From Lachnospiraceae bacterium (GTDB taxonomy: Bacteria; Bacillota_A; Clostridia; Lachnospirales; Lachnospiraceae): 64,000 nt of DNA. Location of the stretch: NCBI GenBank assembly GCA_004556565.1, contig SFGN01000002.1, positions 62,001 through 126,000 on the forward strand. The letters are read 5' to 3'. The translations under genes and the position numbers were made by a program. The notes below the pieces were generated by a model. The model searched no databases and was not told the origin of the DNA. It was given only the letters and a program-made list of their open reading frames with translations. Shown piece after piece: positions 38,426-45,901 of this stretch (within the stretch, counting starts at the first letter, position 1; the number at the start of each line of letters is the position of its first letter).

Positions 38426-38781
38426 CGGCAAAAGCCCCCTTTCCATAGAAACGGTTTGTTTAGTTCTTTGAAAATAGTTCCACATCTGAATCCTTGTTCA
38501 ATATCGTAAATATCACGCCAGTTTTGCCACGGCACATATGCCATCGCTGCCGGAAGGCTGGCCAATGGGTCACTCATATGGGGGGTGCGTGGTCGGTTTT
38601 CCCTGCAGGAACAGGTATTGCTTTCAGAATTTCCGCAGGGTGCAGAAGAACGTTCTGAAGACAGGTGGGCCGTATTATAATGCGGACGTTCCGATGATGA
38701 CCGTGAAGAATTGCAGGAAGAACGCTGAGGATAACCCATTCCTGGTCTGGAATAGCGGGAATTGTTCTGATAAGTTGCCAA
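38422..38781 (-). CDS. cotJA: Spore coat-associated protein CotJA
   Basis: A 119-residue protein with a TTG start at 38781 and GAAAGGAG upstream at about 11 bases. The first 70 residues are Ser/Arg/Asn-rich low complexity; the C-terminal 45 residues (AMAYVPWQNWRDIYDIEQGFRCGTIF then PELxxPF-like ELNKPFLW) are the conserved CotJA core. First gene of cotJABC. A SigmaE promoter is expected upstream on the minus strand, but I could not place one with confidence. Confidence 0.88.
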   Translation of the reverse strand: MATYQNNSRYSRPGMGYPQRSSCNSSRSSSERPHYNTAHLSSERSSAPCGNSESNTCSCRENRPRTPHMSDPLASLPAAMAYVPWQNWRDIYDIEQGFRCGTIFKELNKPFLWKGGFCR

Positions 38782-38884
38782 TTTACAGCAGCTCCTTTCA
38801 TTATTGTTTCTGATATTATGGTATGGGAAAAAATGAAAAATGTTCTATATTATAAAAGACAAGAGAGATTTTATTCGCAAATAA

Positions 38885-38916
38885 AACCGTGCTGTAAACT
38901 TAATTATAGCACGGTT
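38885..38916. other. Stem-loop between divergent cotJA and the sortase remnant
   Basis: AACCGTGCT pairs perfectly with AGCACGGTT across a 14-base loop, with A/T-rich flanks on both sides. It looks like a bidirectional terminator but lies between genes that point away from each other, so it may be left from a lost gene. Confidence 0.5.
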
Positions 38917-38971
38917 ATTTGACAATCATTCGCATAAATTATTGCTGTCAGTTTTGTGTGTATAAAAAATA

Positions 38972-39319
38972 TTGATCCTTTATTTTGAAAGATATATGGA
39001 AATTATATCCATTAAGTATGAAAAATTGAAAATCGCACCATGCCGCAGCTATGGCTCAGTCATATCAAATGATATGGTCATTGCAGGACATAATTATACA
39101 CGGCACTTCGGGACACTGAACAATTTAAAAATAGGTGATGCGGTTATCTTTACAGATATGAACGGAGTCCGGTATCCTTATCAGGTAGAGGAAGTTTTAA
39201 CACTGGAGCCTACTGCTGTTGAAGAAATGCAGAACAGTGGCTGGAATCTGACTTTGTATACATGTACATTAAGCGGTTAGCTCCGACTGACTGTCCGCTG
39301 CAGCAGGAACAGCAAATAA
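38972..39319 (+). pseudogene. Decayed sortase: 5'-truncated, amber stop before the catalytic arginine
   Basis: The readable part (TTG 38972 to TAG 39278) matches the C-terminal half of a clostridial sortase: LKIAPCRSYGS, VIAGHNYTRHFG with the catalytic His, LKIGDAVIFTDMNG, PTAVEEM and TLYTCTLSG with the catalytic Cys. The N-terminal membrane anchor and first strands are missing. Right after TLSG comes TAG, and the same frame continues as LRLTVRCSRNSK to TAA at 39317, where the family has (Q)xRVTVRCER. A CAG-to-TAG change would explain it. The stop removes the strand carrying the conserved catalytic arginine, so the product should be inactive. Confidence 0.82.
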
Positions 39320-39384
39320 TTCCTGCATACATACCTTGTGCAGAACGTGATGTTCAGAAGCATATGAAATTAATAAAAAATTAT

Positions 39385-39547
39385 GTAACAGTTCAGCACG
39401 CGCCATTCGCAAAACGCACCTCCGGTGCTCCCTCGCTGCTTTGCAGCTATTTTTGCAAATTTTCGGGCGCTAAGTCCATAATCGAAGCGGTGTGCTCTTT
39501 CATGCAAGCATGATTCGCACACCTTTTCGATTATGGCTGAACTGTTA
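39385..39547 (+). mobile_element. MITE-like element, copy B (7-of-8 target duplication)
   Basis: A 163-bp copy with ends GTAACAGTTCAGC and GCTGAACTGTTAA. The flanks are AAAATTAT on the left and AAAATCAT on the right, a 7-of-8 match. It follows the sortase remnant. Confidence 0.8.
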
Positions 39548-39573
39548 AAAAATCATATTGTAAAAACATAAAT

Positions 39574-39607
39574 AAAAGCCTGATTCCGGTTCGGAAACAG
39601 GCTTTTT
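39574..39607 (-). terminator. Terminator of the tRNA-Pro gene
   Basis: AAAAGCCTG pairs with CAGGCTTTT across a 15-base loop. On the minus strand it lies nine bases beyond the tRNA and is followed by TATTT. Confidence 0.78.
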
Positions 39608-39615
39608 CCTTCAAG

Positions 39616-39690
39616 TCGGGGTAACAGGATTCGAACCTGCGACCTCGCGGCCCCCAGCCGCGCGCTCTAACCAAACTGAGCCATACCCCG
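39616..39690 (-). tRNA. tRNA-Pro (GGG anticodon)
   Basis: On the minus strand the cloverleaf closes: acceptor CGGGGTA / TACCCCG plus discriminator A, D-arm GCTC...GAGC, anticodon arm CGCGG-CTGGGGG-CCGCG with GGG at the anticodon, and T-arm GCAGG-TTCGAAT-CCTGT. CCA is not encoded. Confidence 0.95.
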
Positions 39691-39702
39691 TCAACAGATA
39701 CT

Positions 39703-39730
39703 ATTATACCAAATTATCATGAAAAGTAAA
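39703..39730 (-). promoter_or_regulatory. Promoter of tRNA-Pro
   Basis: On the minus strand: TTTACT (39730-39725), 16-base spacer, TATAAT (39708-39703), 13 bases before the mature tRNA. Confidence 0.6.
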
Positions 39731-39739
39731 TGAAAAAAG

Positions 39740-39768
39740 TTGTTTTTATACAAGAAAAAAGATATAAT
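39740..39768 (+). promoter_or_regulatory. SigmaA promoter of asnB
   Basis: TTGTTT (39740-39745), 17-base spacer, TATAAT (39763-39768). It is divergent from the tRNA promoter. Confidence 0.7.
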
Positions 39769-39820
39769 ACTGGGTATGCTATTGGAAACAAAGCTGAATT
39801 ACTGAAAGAGGAGAATGAGT

Positions 39821-41701
39821 ATGTGTGGATTTGCCGGGTTTGTCGGAGAGGTTGAGGACCGGGAAGAAGTACTGGTCAGCATGATGAATACAATTGTTCA
39901 CAGGGGGCCTGACAGCGAAGGGAAGTATGTGGATGAAGATGCGGCATTGGGATTTCGACGATTGAGCATTATTGACCTGTCTTCCGTGGGCGACCAGCCA
40001 TTATACAATGAAGATAAAAGCCTGGTTCTTGTATTTAACGGGGAAATTTACAATTATCGGGAACTGAGGAAGGAACTGATAGAAGCGGGGCATGTATTTG
40101 TATCCAACACGGATTCAGAAACGCTGGTTCACGGGTTTGAAGAATGGGGCGAAAAACTGGTGGACCGTCTCCGCGGTATGTATGCGTTTGTAATCTGGGA
40201 TATCAGAAAGAAGAGACTGTTTGCCGCAAGAGATATCTTTGGCATTAAGCCGCTTTATTATGCACAGATGAACGGGACGCTCCTGTTCGGTTCGGAGATC
40301 AAGTCGTTTATTGAACATCCGAAATTTGACAAGATTTTCAACGAAGATGCGTTGGGCAATTATCTGTCCTTTCAATTTGTGCCGACAAATGAGACCTTTT
40401 TCAAAGGTGTATTCTGCCTTCAGCCGGGGCATTATTTTACCTACGAAAACGGAAAGATGGAGATTACCCGTTATTTCGAGCCGAATTTCACCGGAGACTG
40501 TAAATTATCTTTTGATGAAGTAGTGGATCAAGTGGAAGCGGTCATGAAAGAATCCGTTGAAAAACATAAAATCAGCGATGTTGAGGTTGCATCCTACCTG
40601 TCCAGCGGTGTGGATTCCAGTTACCTCACGTATCTGGGACAAGTCGATCATACTTTTACGGTCGGATTTGATGAAGGAAAATACAGTGAGATCCGGGATG
40701 CGAAAGAATTCGCCGCAAGTATCAACATGCAGAATGACGCTAAGGTGATTACGTCGGATGAGTACTGGGACAGATTGTCTGATATCCAGTACTATATGGA
40801 TGAGCCGGTCGCCGACCCGGCTGCGATTGCGTTGTATTTCCTCAGTGAAGAGGCGTCCAAAAAAGTCAAGGTCGTCCTTTCGGGAGAGGGTTCGGACGAG
40901 CTTTTTGGAGGATACAATATTTATTGCGAGCCGCTGGAACATACCGGGTTTAATAAGATTCCGATGGGAATCCGCCGTTTCCTTGGGAAATTTGCAGAGT
41001 ATTGTCTTCCCCGCGGAATGAAGGGAAGAGGATTCCTGATGCGTCACGGAAAGACTCTGGAAGAAAGGTATTTTGCCAATGCAACCAACATTTTTACGGA
41101 GCGTGAGGCAAACAAGGTATTGAAGAAAGGATGCAGACCCGGAATCCAGAAGGTGACAAAGCCTCTGTATGACAGAGTCAAAGGAAAAGATCCGGTGACA
41201 AAGATGCAGTATGTAGACCTTCATCTCTGGCTTGTCCATGATATCCTGATGAAAGGAGATAAGATGGGCATGGCAAATTCACTGGAAGTCCGTGTCCCCT
41301 TCCTGGATAAGAAGGTGTTGGAGCTGGCTCAGACGCTGCCGCTTGATTATAAAGTCCGTGCACCAAAGACAAAAGTTGCCCTGCGCGGTGCGGCTGAGAA
41401 GGTTATCCGCAGTAAAACGGCGGAAAAAAAGAAGCTGGGATTTCCGATTCCGATACGTGTGTGGCTGAAAGAAGATAAATATTACAACAGGGTAAAAGAA
41501 ATGTTCTGCTCAGAAGCAGCAGAAAAGTTTTTTAACACAGATATGTTGCTTAAAATGCTGGATGAGCATAAAAATGGAAAACATACAAATGAAAAGACAG
41601 ATAACAGCCGAAAAATCTGGACAGTATATATTTTCCTTGTGTGGTATGACCGCTTTTTCGGGCACGGAAAACCGGTTCATCCGAAAATGGCATCCAGATA
41701 A
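39821..41701 (+). CDS. asnB: Asparagine synthase, glutamine-hydrolysing
   Basis: A 626-residue class B asparagine synthase. ATG 39821 is chosen because the next codon must encode the catalytic Cys2 (MCGFAGF) and GAGGAG lies upstream. The N-terminal glutaminase domain has RGPDSEG and FNGEIYNYRELR; the synthase domain has the ATP pyrophosphate loop LSSGVDSSYL, SGEGSDELFGGY and the C-terminal GFPIPIRVWL. It makes asparagine from aspartate, glutamine and ATP. Some relatives within surface-polymer loci amidate sugars or peptides instead, but this copy stands alone beside a tRNA gene. Confidence 0.93.
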   Translation: MCGFAGFVGEVEDREEVLVSMMNTIVHRGPDSEGKYVDEDAALGFRRLSIIDLSSVGDQPLYNEDKSLVLVFNGEIYNYRELRKELIEAGHVFVSNTDSETLVHGFEEWGEKLVDRLRGMYAFVIWDIRKKRLFAARDIFGIKPLYYAQMNGTLLFGSEIKSFIEHPKFDKIFNEDALGNYLSFQFVPTNETFFKGVFCLQPGHYFTYENGKMEITRYFEPNFTGDCKLSFDEVVDQVEAVMKESVEKHKISDVEVASYLSSGVDSSYLTYLGQVDHTFTVGFDEGKYSEIRDAKEFAASINMQNDAKVITSDEYWDRLSDIQYYMDEPVADPAAIALYFLSEEASKKVKVVLSGEGSDELFGGYNIYCEPLEHTGFNKIPMGIRRFLGKFAEYCLPRGMKGRGFLMRHGKTLEERYFANATNIFTEREANKVLKKGCRPGIQKVTKPLYDRVKGKDPVTKMQYVDLHLWLVHDILMKGDKMGMANSLEVRVPFLDKKVLELAQTLPLDYKVRAPKTKVALRGAAEKVIRSKTAEKKKLGFPIPIRVWLKEDKYYNRVKEMFCSEAAEKFFNTDMLLKMLDEHKNGKHTNEKTDNSRKIWTVYIFLVWYDRFFGHGKPVHPKMASR

Positions 41702-41780
41702 CAGGTGTTTCTGGAAATAAAATAAATGACACAAAATGAGTCTTCCCTGCCAAAAAACACTTTTCATATAGAAGAAAGTA

Positions 41781-41789
41781 TGCTATAGT
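41781..41789 (+). promoter_or_regulatory. Extended -10 promoter of the DegV gene
   Basis: TGCTATAGT forms an extended -10. The -35 region (TTTTCA at 41761) is weak. Confidence 0.4.
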
Positions 41790-41919
41790 TTATCTAGTAT
41801 TGAAAACTACGTGAAATGGCGGCCCGCAGTATGAGGCACGGAGTTTGCGGCAGATGGCAGGTTATGGATATCTGTTTTCATCGTACAGAAAATAAGAGCG
41901 CGGCCGGGGAGGACCAGAT

Positions 41920-42759
41920 ATGAGTTATAAAATTATTGTTGACAGTTGTGGAGAGTTGACGGAGGAGATGAAAGAATCCGGTAATTTTGAGAATGTTCCG
42001 TTAAGTATGCAGGTCGGTTCTGAGAACATTGTCGATGACGCGTCATTTGACCAGGCAGATTTCCTGAGAAAGATTGCAGAATGTAGTACGTGCCCGAAAT
42101 CTTCCTGCCCTTCGCCTGAAAGATATATGCAGAGTTATTGTACAGATGCTGAGCACGTTTATGCTGTGACGCTGTCTGCGGAGCTGAGCGGTTCATATAA
42201 CAGTGCCAGGCTTGGACAGAGCCTGTATCATGAAGAGTTCGGCGAAAAAGATATTTATGTATTTAATTCCCGCTCGGCATCTGTCGGGCAGACATTGATT
42301 GCCTTAAAGATACAGGAATGCGAAGAAGCGGGTATGGATTTTATGCAGGTGATCGATGCAGTGGAAGCTTATATCGAAAGCCAGCACACATATTTTGTGC
42401 TTGAGAATCTTGATACACTGAGGAAGAACGGGAGACTTACCGGAATTAAATCACTTATGGCCGGTGCGCTTAACATCAAGCCGGTGATGGGTTCCACGCC
42501 GGAGGGGACGATCTGCCAGCTTGGGCAGGCACGCGGCATGAAGAAAGCACTGGCAAAGATGGCCGATCAGATCGTTTCGGAAGCAGGCGATGTCAGGGAC
42601 AAGGTACTTGCGATTTCTCACTGTAACTGCCTGGAGAGGGCTAAGGAAGTCCAGAGGATGCTGCTGGAAAAGCTGAATGTAAAATCTTCTTTAATCCTGG
42701 ATACGGCAGGAATCAGCAGCATGTATGCAAATGACGGCGGAATAATTGTTGTGATTTGA
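41920..42759 (+). CDS. DegV family fatty-acid-binding protein
   Basis: A 279-residue DegV protein; ATG 41920 with GGGGAGGA upstream. It has the family blocks VDSCGELTEEM, TVTLSAELSGSYNSA-like VTLSAELSGSYNSA, NSRSASVGQ, FVLENLDTLRKNGRL and the C-terminal SMYANDGGIIVV. DegV (FakB-like) proteins bind fatty acids for phosphorylation by a FakA kinase. The kinase is not in this window, so the specific ligand is unknown. Confidence 0.93.
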   Translation: MSYKIIVDSCGELTEEMKESGNFENVPLSMQVGSENIVDDASFDQADFLRKIAECSTCPKSSCPSPERYMQSYCTDAEHVYAVTLSAELSGSYNSARLGQSLYHEEFGEKDIYVFNSRSASVGQTLIALKIQECEEAGMDFMQVIDAVEAYIESQHTYFVLENLDTLRKNGRLTGIKSLMAGALNIKPVMGSTPEGTICQLGQARGMKKALAKMADQIVSEAGDVRDKVLAISHCNCLERAKEVQRMLLEKLNVKSSLILDTAGISSMYANDGGIIVVI

Positions 42760-42777
42760 CGCGGTTTGTGTTATACT
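42749..42777 (+). promoter_or_regulatory. Promoter of the small membrane protein gene
   Basis: TTGTGA (42749-42754), 17-base spacer, TATACT (42772-42777). The -35 box lies in the last codons of the DegV gene. Confidence 0.6.
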
Positions 42778-42848
42778 GTCAATATGTTTGGACACAGAAC
42801 GTGCATTTTCATAACAGGCAGCAATAACATAAGAAGGAGTTAGAAAAA

Positions 42849-43085
42849 ATGAGTCAGGCAAAAGTAGATCGTAATAAAGAAATGAAAGCAAATAAGAAGC
42901 AGATTATGAAGAAGCAGAAGATGATGAATCTGCTGAGAAAGTGTGTGCTTTCACTGGCAGCGTTGGCGTTGGTGTGCTGGATCGGGTTCTCTGCATATGA
43001 TACATACACATCAAACCAGGAGCGTGAGTCTGTAGAAGTGAACTACGATGCAATCAACGATTATCTGCAGAACTTATCTGAATAA
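42849..43085 (+). CDS. Small single-pass membrane protein, unknown function
   Basis: A 78-residue protein with a clear AAGGAGT ribosome site. The first 28 residues are very basic (Lys-rich), then one membrane helix (about 30-50, CVLSLAALALVCWIGFSAY), and an acidic tail of about 28 residues ending LQNLSE. The topology predicts a cytoplasmic basic end and an outside tail. I do not recognise a family. A dedicated promoter and a strong terminator support that it is a real gene. Confidence 0.75.
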   Translation: MSQAKVDRNKEMKANKKQIMKKQKMMNLLRKCVLSLAALALVCWIGFSAYDTYTSNQERESVEVNYDAINDYLQNLSE

Positions 43086-43202
43086 AGCCGGGCATCAGAG
43101 CTTTGTGGAGTAAAGTGGGGGACGGCCCGCTTCTTTGGCAGAATATGAACGGTAAAAAGTGAATAAAACCCGGAACAATGGGAAACATATGAGAAATATA
43201 TG

Positions 43203-43251
43203 AAAAAAGAAAGAATGATGAACCTTAAGGTGCATTGTTCTTTCTTTTTTT
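43203..43251 (+). terminator. Intrinsic terminator after the small membrane protein
   Basis: AAAAAAGAAAGAATGATG pairs with CATTGTTCTTTCTTTTTT with small internal mismatches; a run of seven T ends it. Confidence 0.8.
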
Positions 43252-43340
43252 GTTGCCAAGCATATGAAAAAATGGTCCGGTGAACCTTTTTTGAGTTGCC
43301 AAGCATATGAAAAAATGGTCCGGTGGATCATTTTTGAGTC
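43251..43340 (+). repeat. Dispersed hairpin repeat, copies 3 and 4 in tandem
   Basis: Two 45-bp units (43251-43295 and 43295-43340) each begin GTTGCCAAGCATATGA and carry a hairpin around CCGGT. In both, the right arm has one or two changes (GGTGAACC and GGTGGATCA), so pairing is weaker than in the copies at 16.9 and 55.9 kb. They lie upstream of the mraZ promoter. Confidence 0.75.
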
Positions 43341-43438
43341 ATAGCGACGGGGAAAATGGACATCGTGCTTGCACGAATGGACATTTGACAACCGCTGATC
43401 ATGATAGGAATACTTTTGGTAAAAATGAGAAAAAGTGC

Positions 43439-43467
43439 TTGAAAAACAGATTGATGTGGTATACAAT
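43439..43467 (+). promoter_or_regulatory. SigmaA promoter of the dcw cluster
   Basis: TTGAAA (43439-43444), 17-base spacer, TACAAT (43462-43467), about 80 bases before mraZ. Confidence 0.7.
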
Positions 43468-43514
43468 GGTGGCAGGTGGTAAGTTAGGGTAACAAAGTGG
43501 TGGAAAATGGAGGC
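43468..43514 (+). promoter_or_regulatory. Candidate MraZ-binding repeats
   Basis: Several GTGG/TGGAGG-type G-rich units follow the -10 box: TGGTGG, AGGTGG, TTAGGG, AGTGGTGG and ATGGAGG. MraZ is known to bind tandem G-rich boxes in its own promoter region, so autoregulation is likely. Exact boxes are not certain. Confidence 0.5.
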
Positions 43515-43545
43515 GAAGGGAGCCGATTTTTAAGAAGGAGTTCAA

Positions 43546-43983
43546 ATGTTACTGGGAGAATACAGACATTCGATTGATGAAAAGGGACGGTTAATTATAC
43601 CAGCCAGGCTCAGAGACGATCTGGGAGACAGCTTCGTTATCTGTAATGGTCTGGAAGGATGCCTTTTTGTGTATTCTCAGGACGAATGGAACAAATTCGT
43701 AGCCGAACTTGAAAGCTTACCCCGCATGAATAAAGACGCCAGAATATTCAAACGATATTTCTTTGGCAGTGCTTCAGAAGGAACTTTCGACAAACAGGGA
43801 AGAGTTCTGATCCCGCCGGCACTTCGTAAGGCCGCCAATCTTGAAAAGGACGTAGTTCTTGTGGGAGTTCAGGATCGTGTGGAAATATGGAACGGAGATT
43901 TGTGGGATGACAGCAAAGACATCAGCGAAGAAGAACTGGATGCTATTGCGGAGCGTATGGAGTCCATCGGAATCCGCATCTGA
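43546..43983 (+). CDS. mraZ: Transcriptional regulator MraZ
   Basis: A 145-residue MraZ with two AbrB-like halves: MLLGEYRHSIDEKGRLIIPARLR, then GTFDKQGRVLIPPALRKAA, each with the conserved DxKGR-type loop. ATG 43546 follows AAGGAG. It binds DNA at the head of the dcw cluster and normally represses it. It is the first gene of the cluster, followed by rsmH after 48 bases. Confidence 0.96.
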   Translation: MLLGEYRHSIDEKGRLIIPARLRDDLGDSFVICNGLEGCLFVYSQDEWNKFVAELESLPRMNKDARIFKRYFFGSASEGTFDKQGRVLIPPALRKAANLEKDVVLVGVQDRVEIWNGDLWDDSKDISEEELDAIAERMESIGIRI

Positions 43984-44031
43984 TGCAGAGGGAGGCAGAA
44001 GGACAGGCATCACAGGTAACAGGAGGATATT

Positions 44032-44967
44032 ATGGTATTCAGGCACACATCAGTGTTATTAGAAGAAACGGTAAATGGTCTGGAAGTGAAGCCGGGCGGC
44101 ATTTACGTTGACGCGACGCTTGGAGGGGGCGGACATGCCTTCGAGGTGTGCAGGCACTTAAGTGACAAGGGGAGATTTATAGGGATAGACCAGGACGCGG
44201 CTGCCATTGAGGCGGCGGGCGAACGACTGAGCGGCTTCGGGGAGAAGGTCACAGTTGTACGGAGCAATTACTGTGATTTGAAGCCGGTGCTCCATTCGCT
44301 TGGGATTGACAAGGTGGACGGGATCGTTCTTGATCTGGGCGTATCGTCTTATCAGCTCGATACGGCAGAACGGGGATTTTCTTACCGGGCAGATGCACCG
44401 CTGGATATGCGGATGGATCAAAGGCAGGAATTGACCGCAAAAGACATTGTTAATACTTACAGCGAGCAGGAACTTTTTCGTGTGATTCGTGATTATGGTG
44501 AAGACAGGTTTGCTAAGAATATAGCAAAGCATATTGTGACGGAACGCGAAAAAAATCCGATTGAAACAACAGGGCAGTTAAATGAAGTGATCCGGCGTGC
44601 AATTCCGATGAAATTCCAGAAGAACGCAGGACATCCGTCCAAGCGTACTTTTCAGGCAATCCGAATTGAATTGAATCGTGAACTTGAGGTATTGAGAGAG
44701 TCTCTTGACACGATGATAGATATGCTGAATCCGGGAGGCAGAATCTGCATTATTACTTTTCATTCACTGGAAGACAGAATCGTCAAAAGTGCCTTCCGGA
44801 AAAATGAAAACCCGTGTATCTGCCCACCCCACTTTCCGGTGTGTGTATGTGGGAATGTACCAAAAGGAAAAGTTATTACAAAAAAGCCGATTCTTCCGGG
44901 TGAAGAAGAACTGGCAGAAAACAGCCGCTCAAAAAGTGCGAAGCTTCGTATTTTTGAACGCTGTTGA
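44032..44967 (+). CDS. rsmH: 16S rRNA (cytosine-1402-N4)-methyltransferase
   Basis: A 311-residue SAM-dependent methyltransferase starting at ATG 44032 (AGGAGG upstream). It has HTSVLLEETV, the SAM-binding YVDATLGGGGHA, DLGVSSYQLD and the C-terminal ITFHSLEDRIVK block. It methylates C1402 of 16S rRNA. The order mraZ-rsmH-ftsL is the usual one in Firmicutes. Confidence 0.96.
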   Translation: MVFRHTSVLLEETVNGLEVKPGGIYVDATLGGGGHAFEVCRHLSDKGRFIGIDQDAAAIEAAGERLSGFGEKVTVVRSNYCDLKPVLHSLGIDKVDGIVLDLGVSSYQLDTAERGFSYRADAPLDMRMDQRQELTAKDIVNTYSEQELFRVIRDYGEDRFAKNIAKHIVTEREKNPIETTGQLNEVIRRAIPMKFQKNAGHPSKRTFQAIRIELNRELEVLRESLDTMIDMLNPGGRICIITFHSLEDRIVKSAFRKNENPCICPPHFPVCVCGNVPKGKVITKKPILPGEEELAENSRSKSAKLRIFERC

Positions 44968-45014
44968 AAAAACAGGGAGTATGTAAAATAGAACATCAGG
45001 AAGGGGAGAGCCTG

Positions 45015-45572
45015 ATGGAAAGAAAGGGGCACAGGTATATGGCAGAGACTAAAAGAAAGCTATCCAGAAGAAAACAGCGCATCGTAAAAACGGGAAACAT
45101 GTATGTGGTTGGTAATGCAGTCAGGATGCCTGAAGCTGTGCCTGAAAATGTTCCGGAAGGGAGACCGGGACAGGATCGCGAAAGAGAAAGGAAAAAGAGA
45201 ATCGCCAGAAGAGCAATGTGGGCAAACTTTACATATGGAATTTTTCTGGCGGTGGCAGTTGTTATCGTAGTTGCATCCTGCGCGGGATATCTCAGGCTGC
45301 GTTCGGAAGTACTCAGTCGTTCCGAGAATATTTCCGGTTTGCAGACTGAACTTGCGGAATTGACAGAGCTGAATGATACAGCCTATCAGGCGGCTGAAGA
45401 TTCTGTGAATCTTGAAGCGATCCGAAACCGTGCCGTACATGAGCTCGGAATGGTCCACAGTTCTCAGGGACAGGTGGTGGAATATGAGAGAATAACCGGC
45501 GATACGGTAAAACAGTATGACGATATACCGGAGGACGGTGTTCTTGCAAAATCCGGAAATTATACAGAGTAA
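45015..45572 (+). CDS. ftsL: FtsL-like cell division protein
   Basis: About 185 residues. ATG 45015 is chosen because GGGGAG precedes it; the in-frame TTG at 44964 overlaps rsmH. It has a basic cytoplasmic start, one membrane helix (about residues 78-98), then a heptad-rich coiled segment (RLRSEVLSRSENISGLQTEL) and an LGMVHSSQGQVVEYER end typical of FtsL/DivIC septum proteins. Sequence identity in this family is low; the call rests on topology and on position between rsmH and the first PBP gene. Confidence 0.82.
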   Translation: MERKGHRYMAETKRKLSRRKQRIVKTGNMYVVGNAVRMPEAVPENVPEGRPGQDRERERKKRIARRAMWANFTYGIFLAVAVVIVVASCAGYLRLRSEVLSRSENISGLQTELAELTELNDTAYQAAEDSVNLEAIRNRAVHELGMVHSSQGQVVEYERITGDTVKQYDDIPEDGVLAKSGNYTE

Positions 45573-45611
45573 GTACTCCGGATATCGGATATCGACGCAA
45601 AAAAATAAAAA

Positions 45612-45696
45612 GTAACAATTCAGCTATAATCGTTATTGTGTGTACATCTATACAGGTGTTTTTAGTTCACAATTTCGCTTATAGCTGAATTGTTAC
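45612..45696. mobile_element. Short relative of the MITE-like element
   Basis: An 85-bp palindromic element with a perfect 18-bp terminal inverted repeat (GTAACAATTCAGCTATAA and its complement). The outer 13 bases match the MITE ends at 12 of 13. The interior is unrelated, so it may be a deleted or sister element. No target duplication is visible. Confidence 0.6.
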
Positions 45697-45707
45697 ATAG
45701 AATTATA

Positions 45708-45870
45708 GTAACAGTCAGCCATAATCGAAAAAGTGTGCGAATCATGCTTGCATGAAAGAGCACGCCGCTTTAATTATGAGCTTAACGCCCGAAAATGAGC
45801 AAAAATAGATGCGAAGCAGCGAGGAAGCACCGGAGGTGCGTTTTGCGAATGGCGCGTGCTGAACTGTTAC
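45708..45870 (-). mobile_element. MITE-like element, copy C (perfect 8-bp target duplication)
   Basis: A 163-bp copy in reverse orientation compared with the others. It is flanked directly on both sides by GAATTATA, a perfect 8-bp direct repeat. It sits between ftsL and the first PBP gene, inside the dcw cluster. Confidence 0.85.
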
Positions 45871-45901
45871 GAATTATAAAAATATAATAAGGAAATATAA
45901 T

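Noticed and set aside
43251..43340. Two adjacent repeats as a small CRISPR array
   Set aside because: The units abut with no spacers, occur elsewhere singly, and no cas gene is present.
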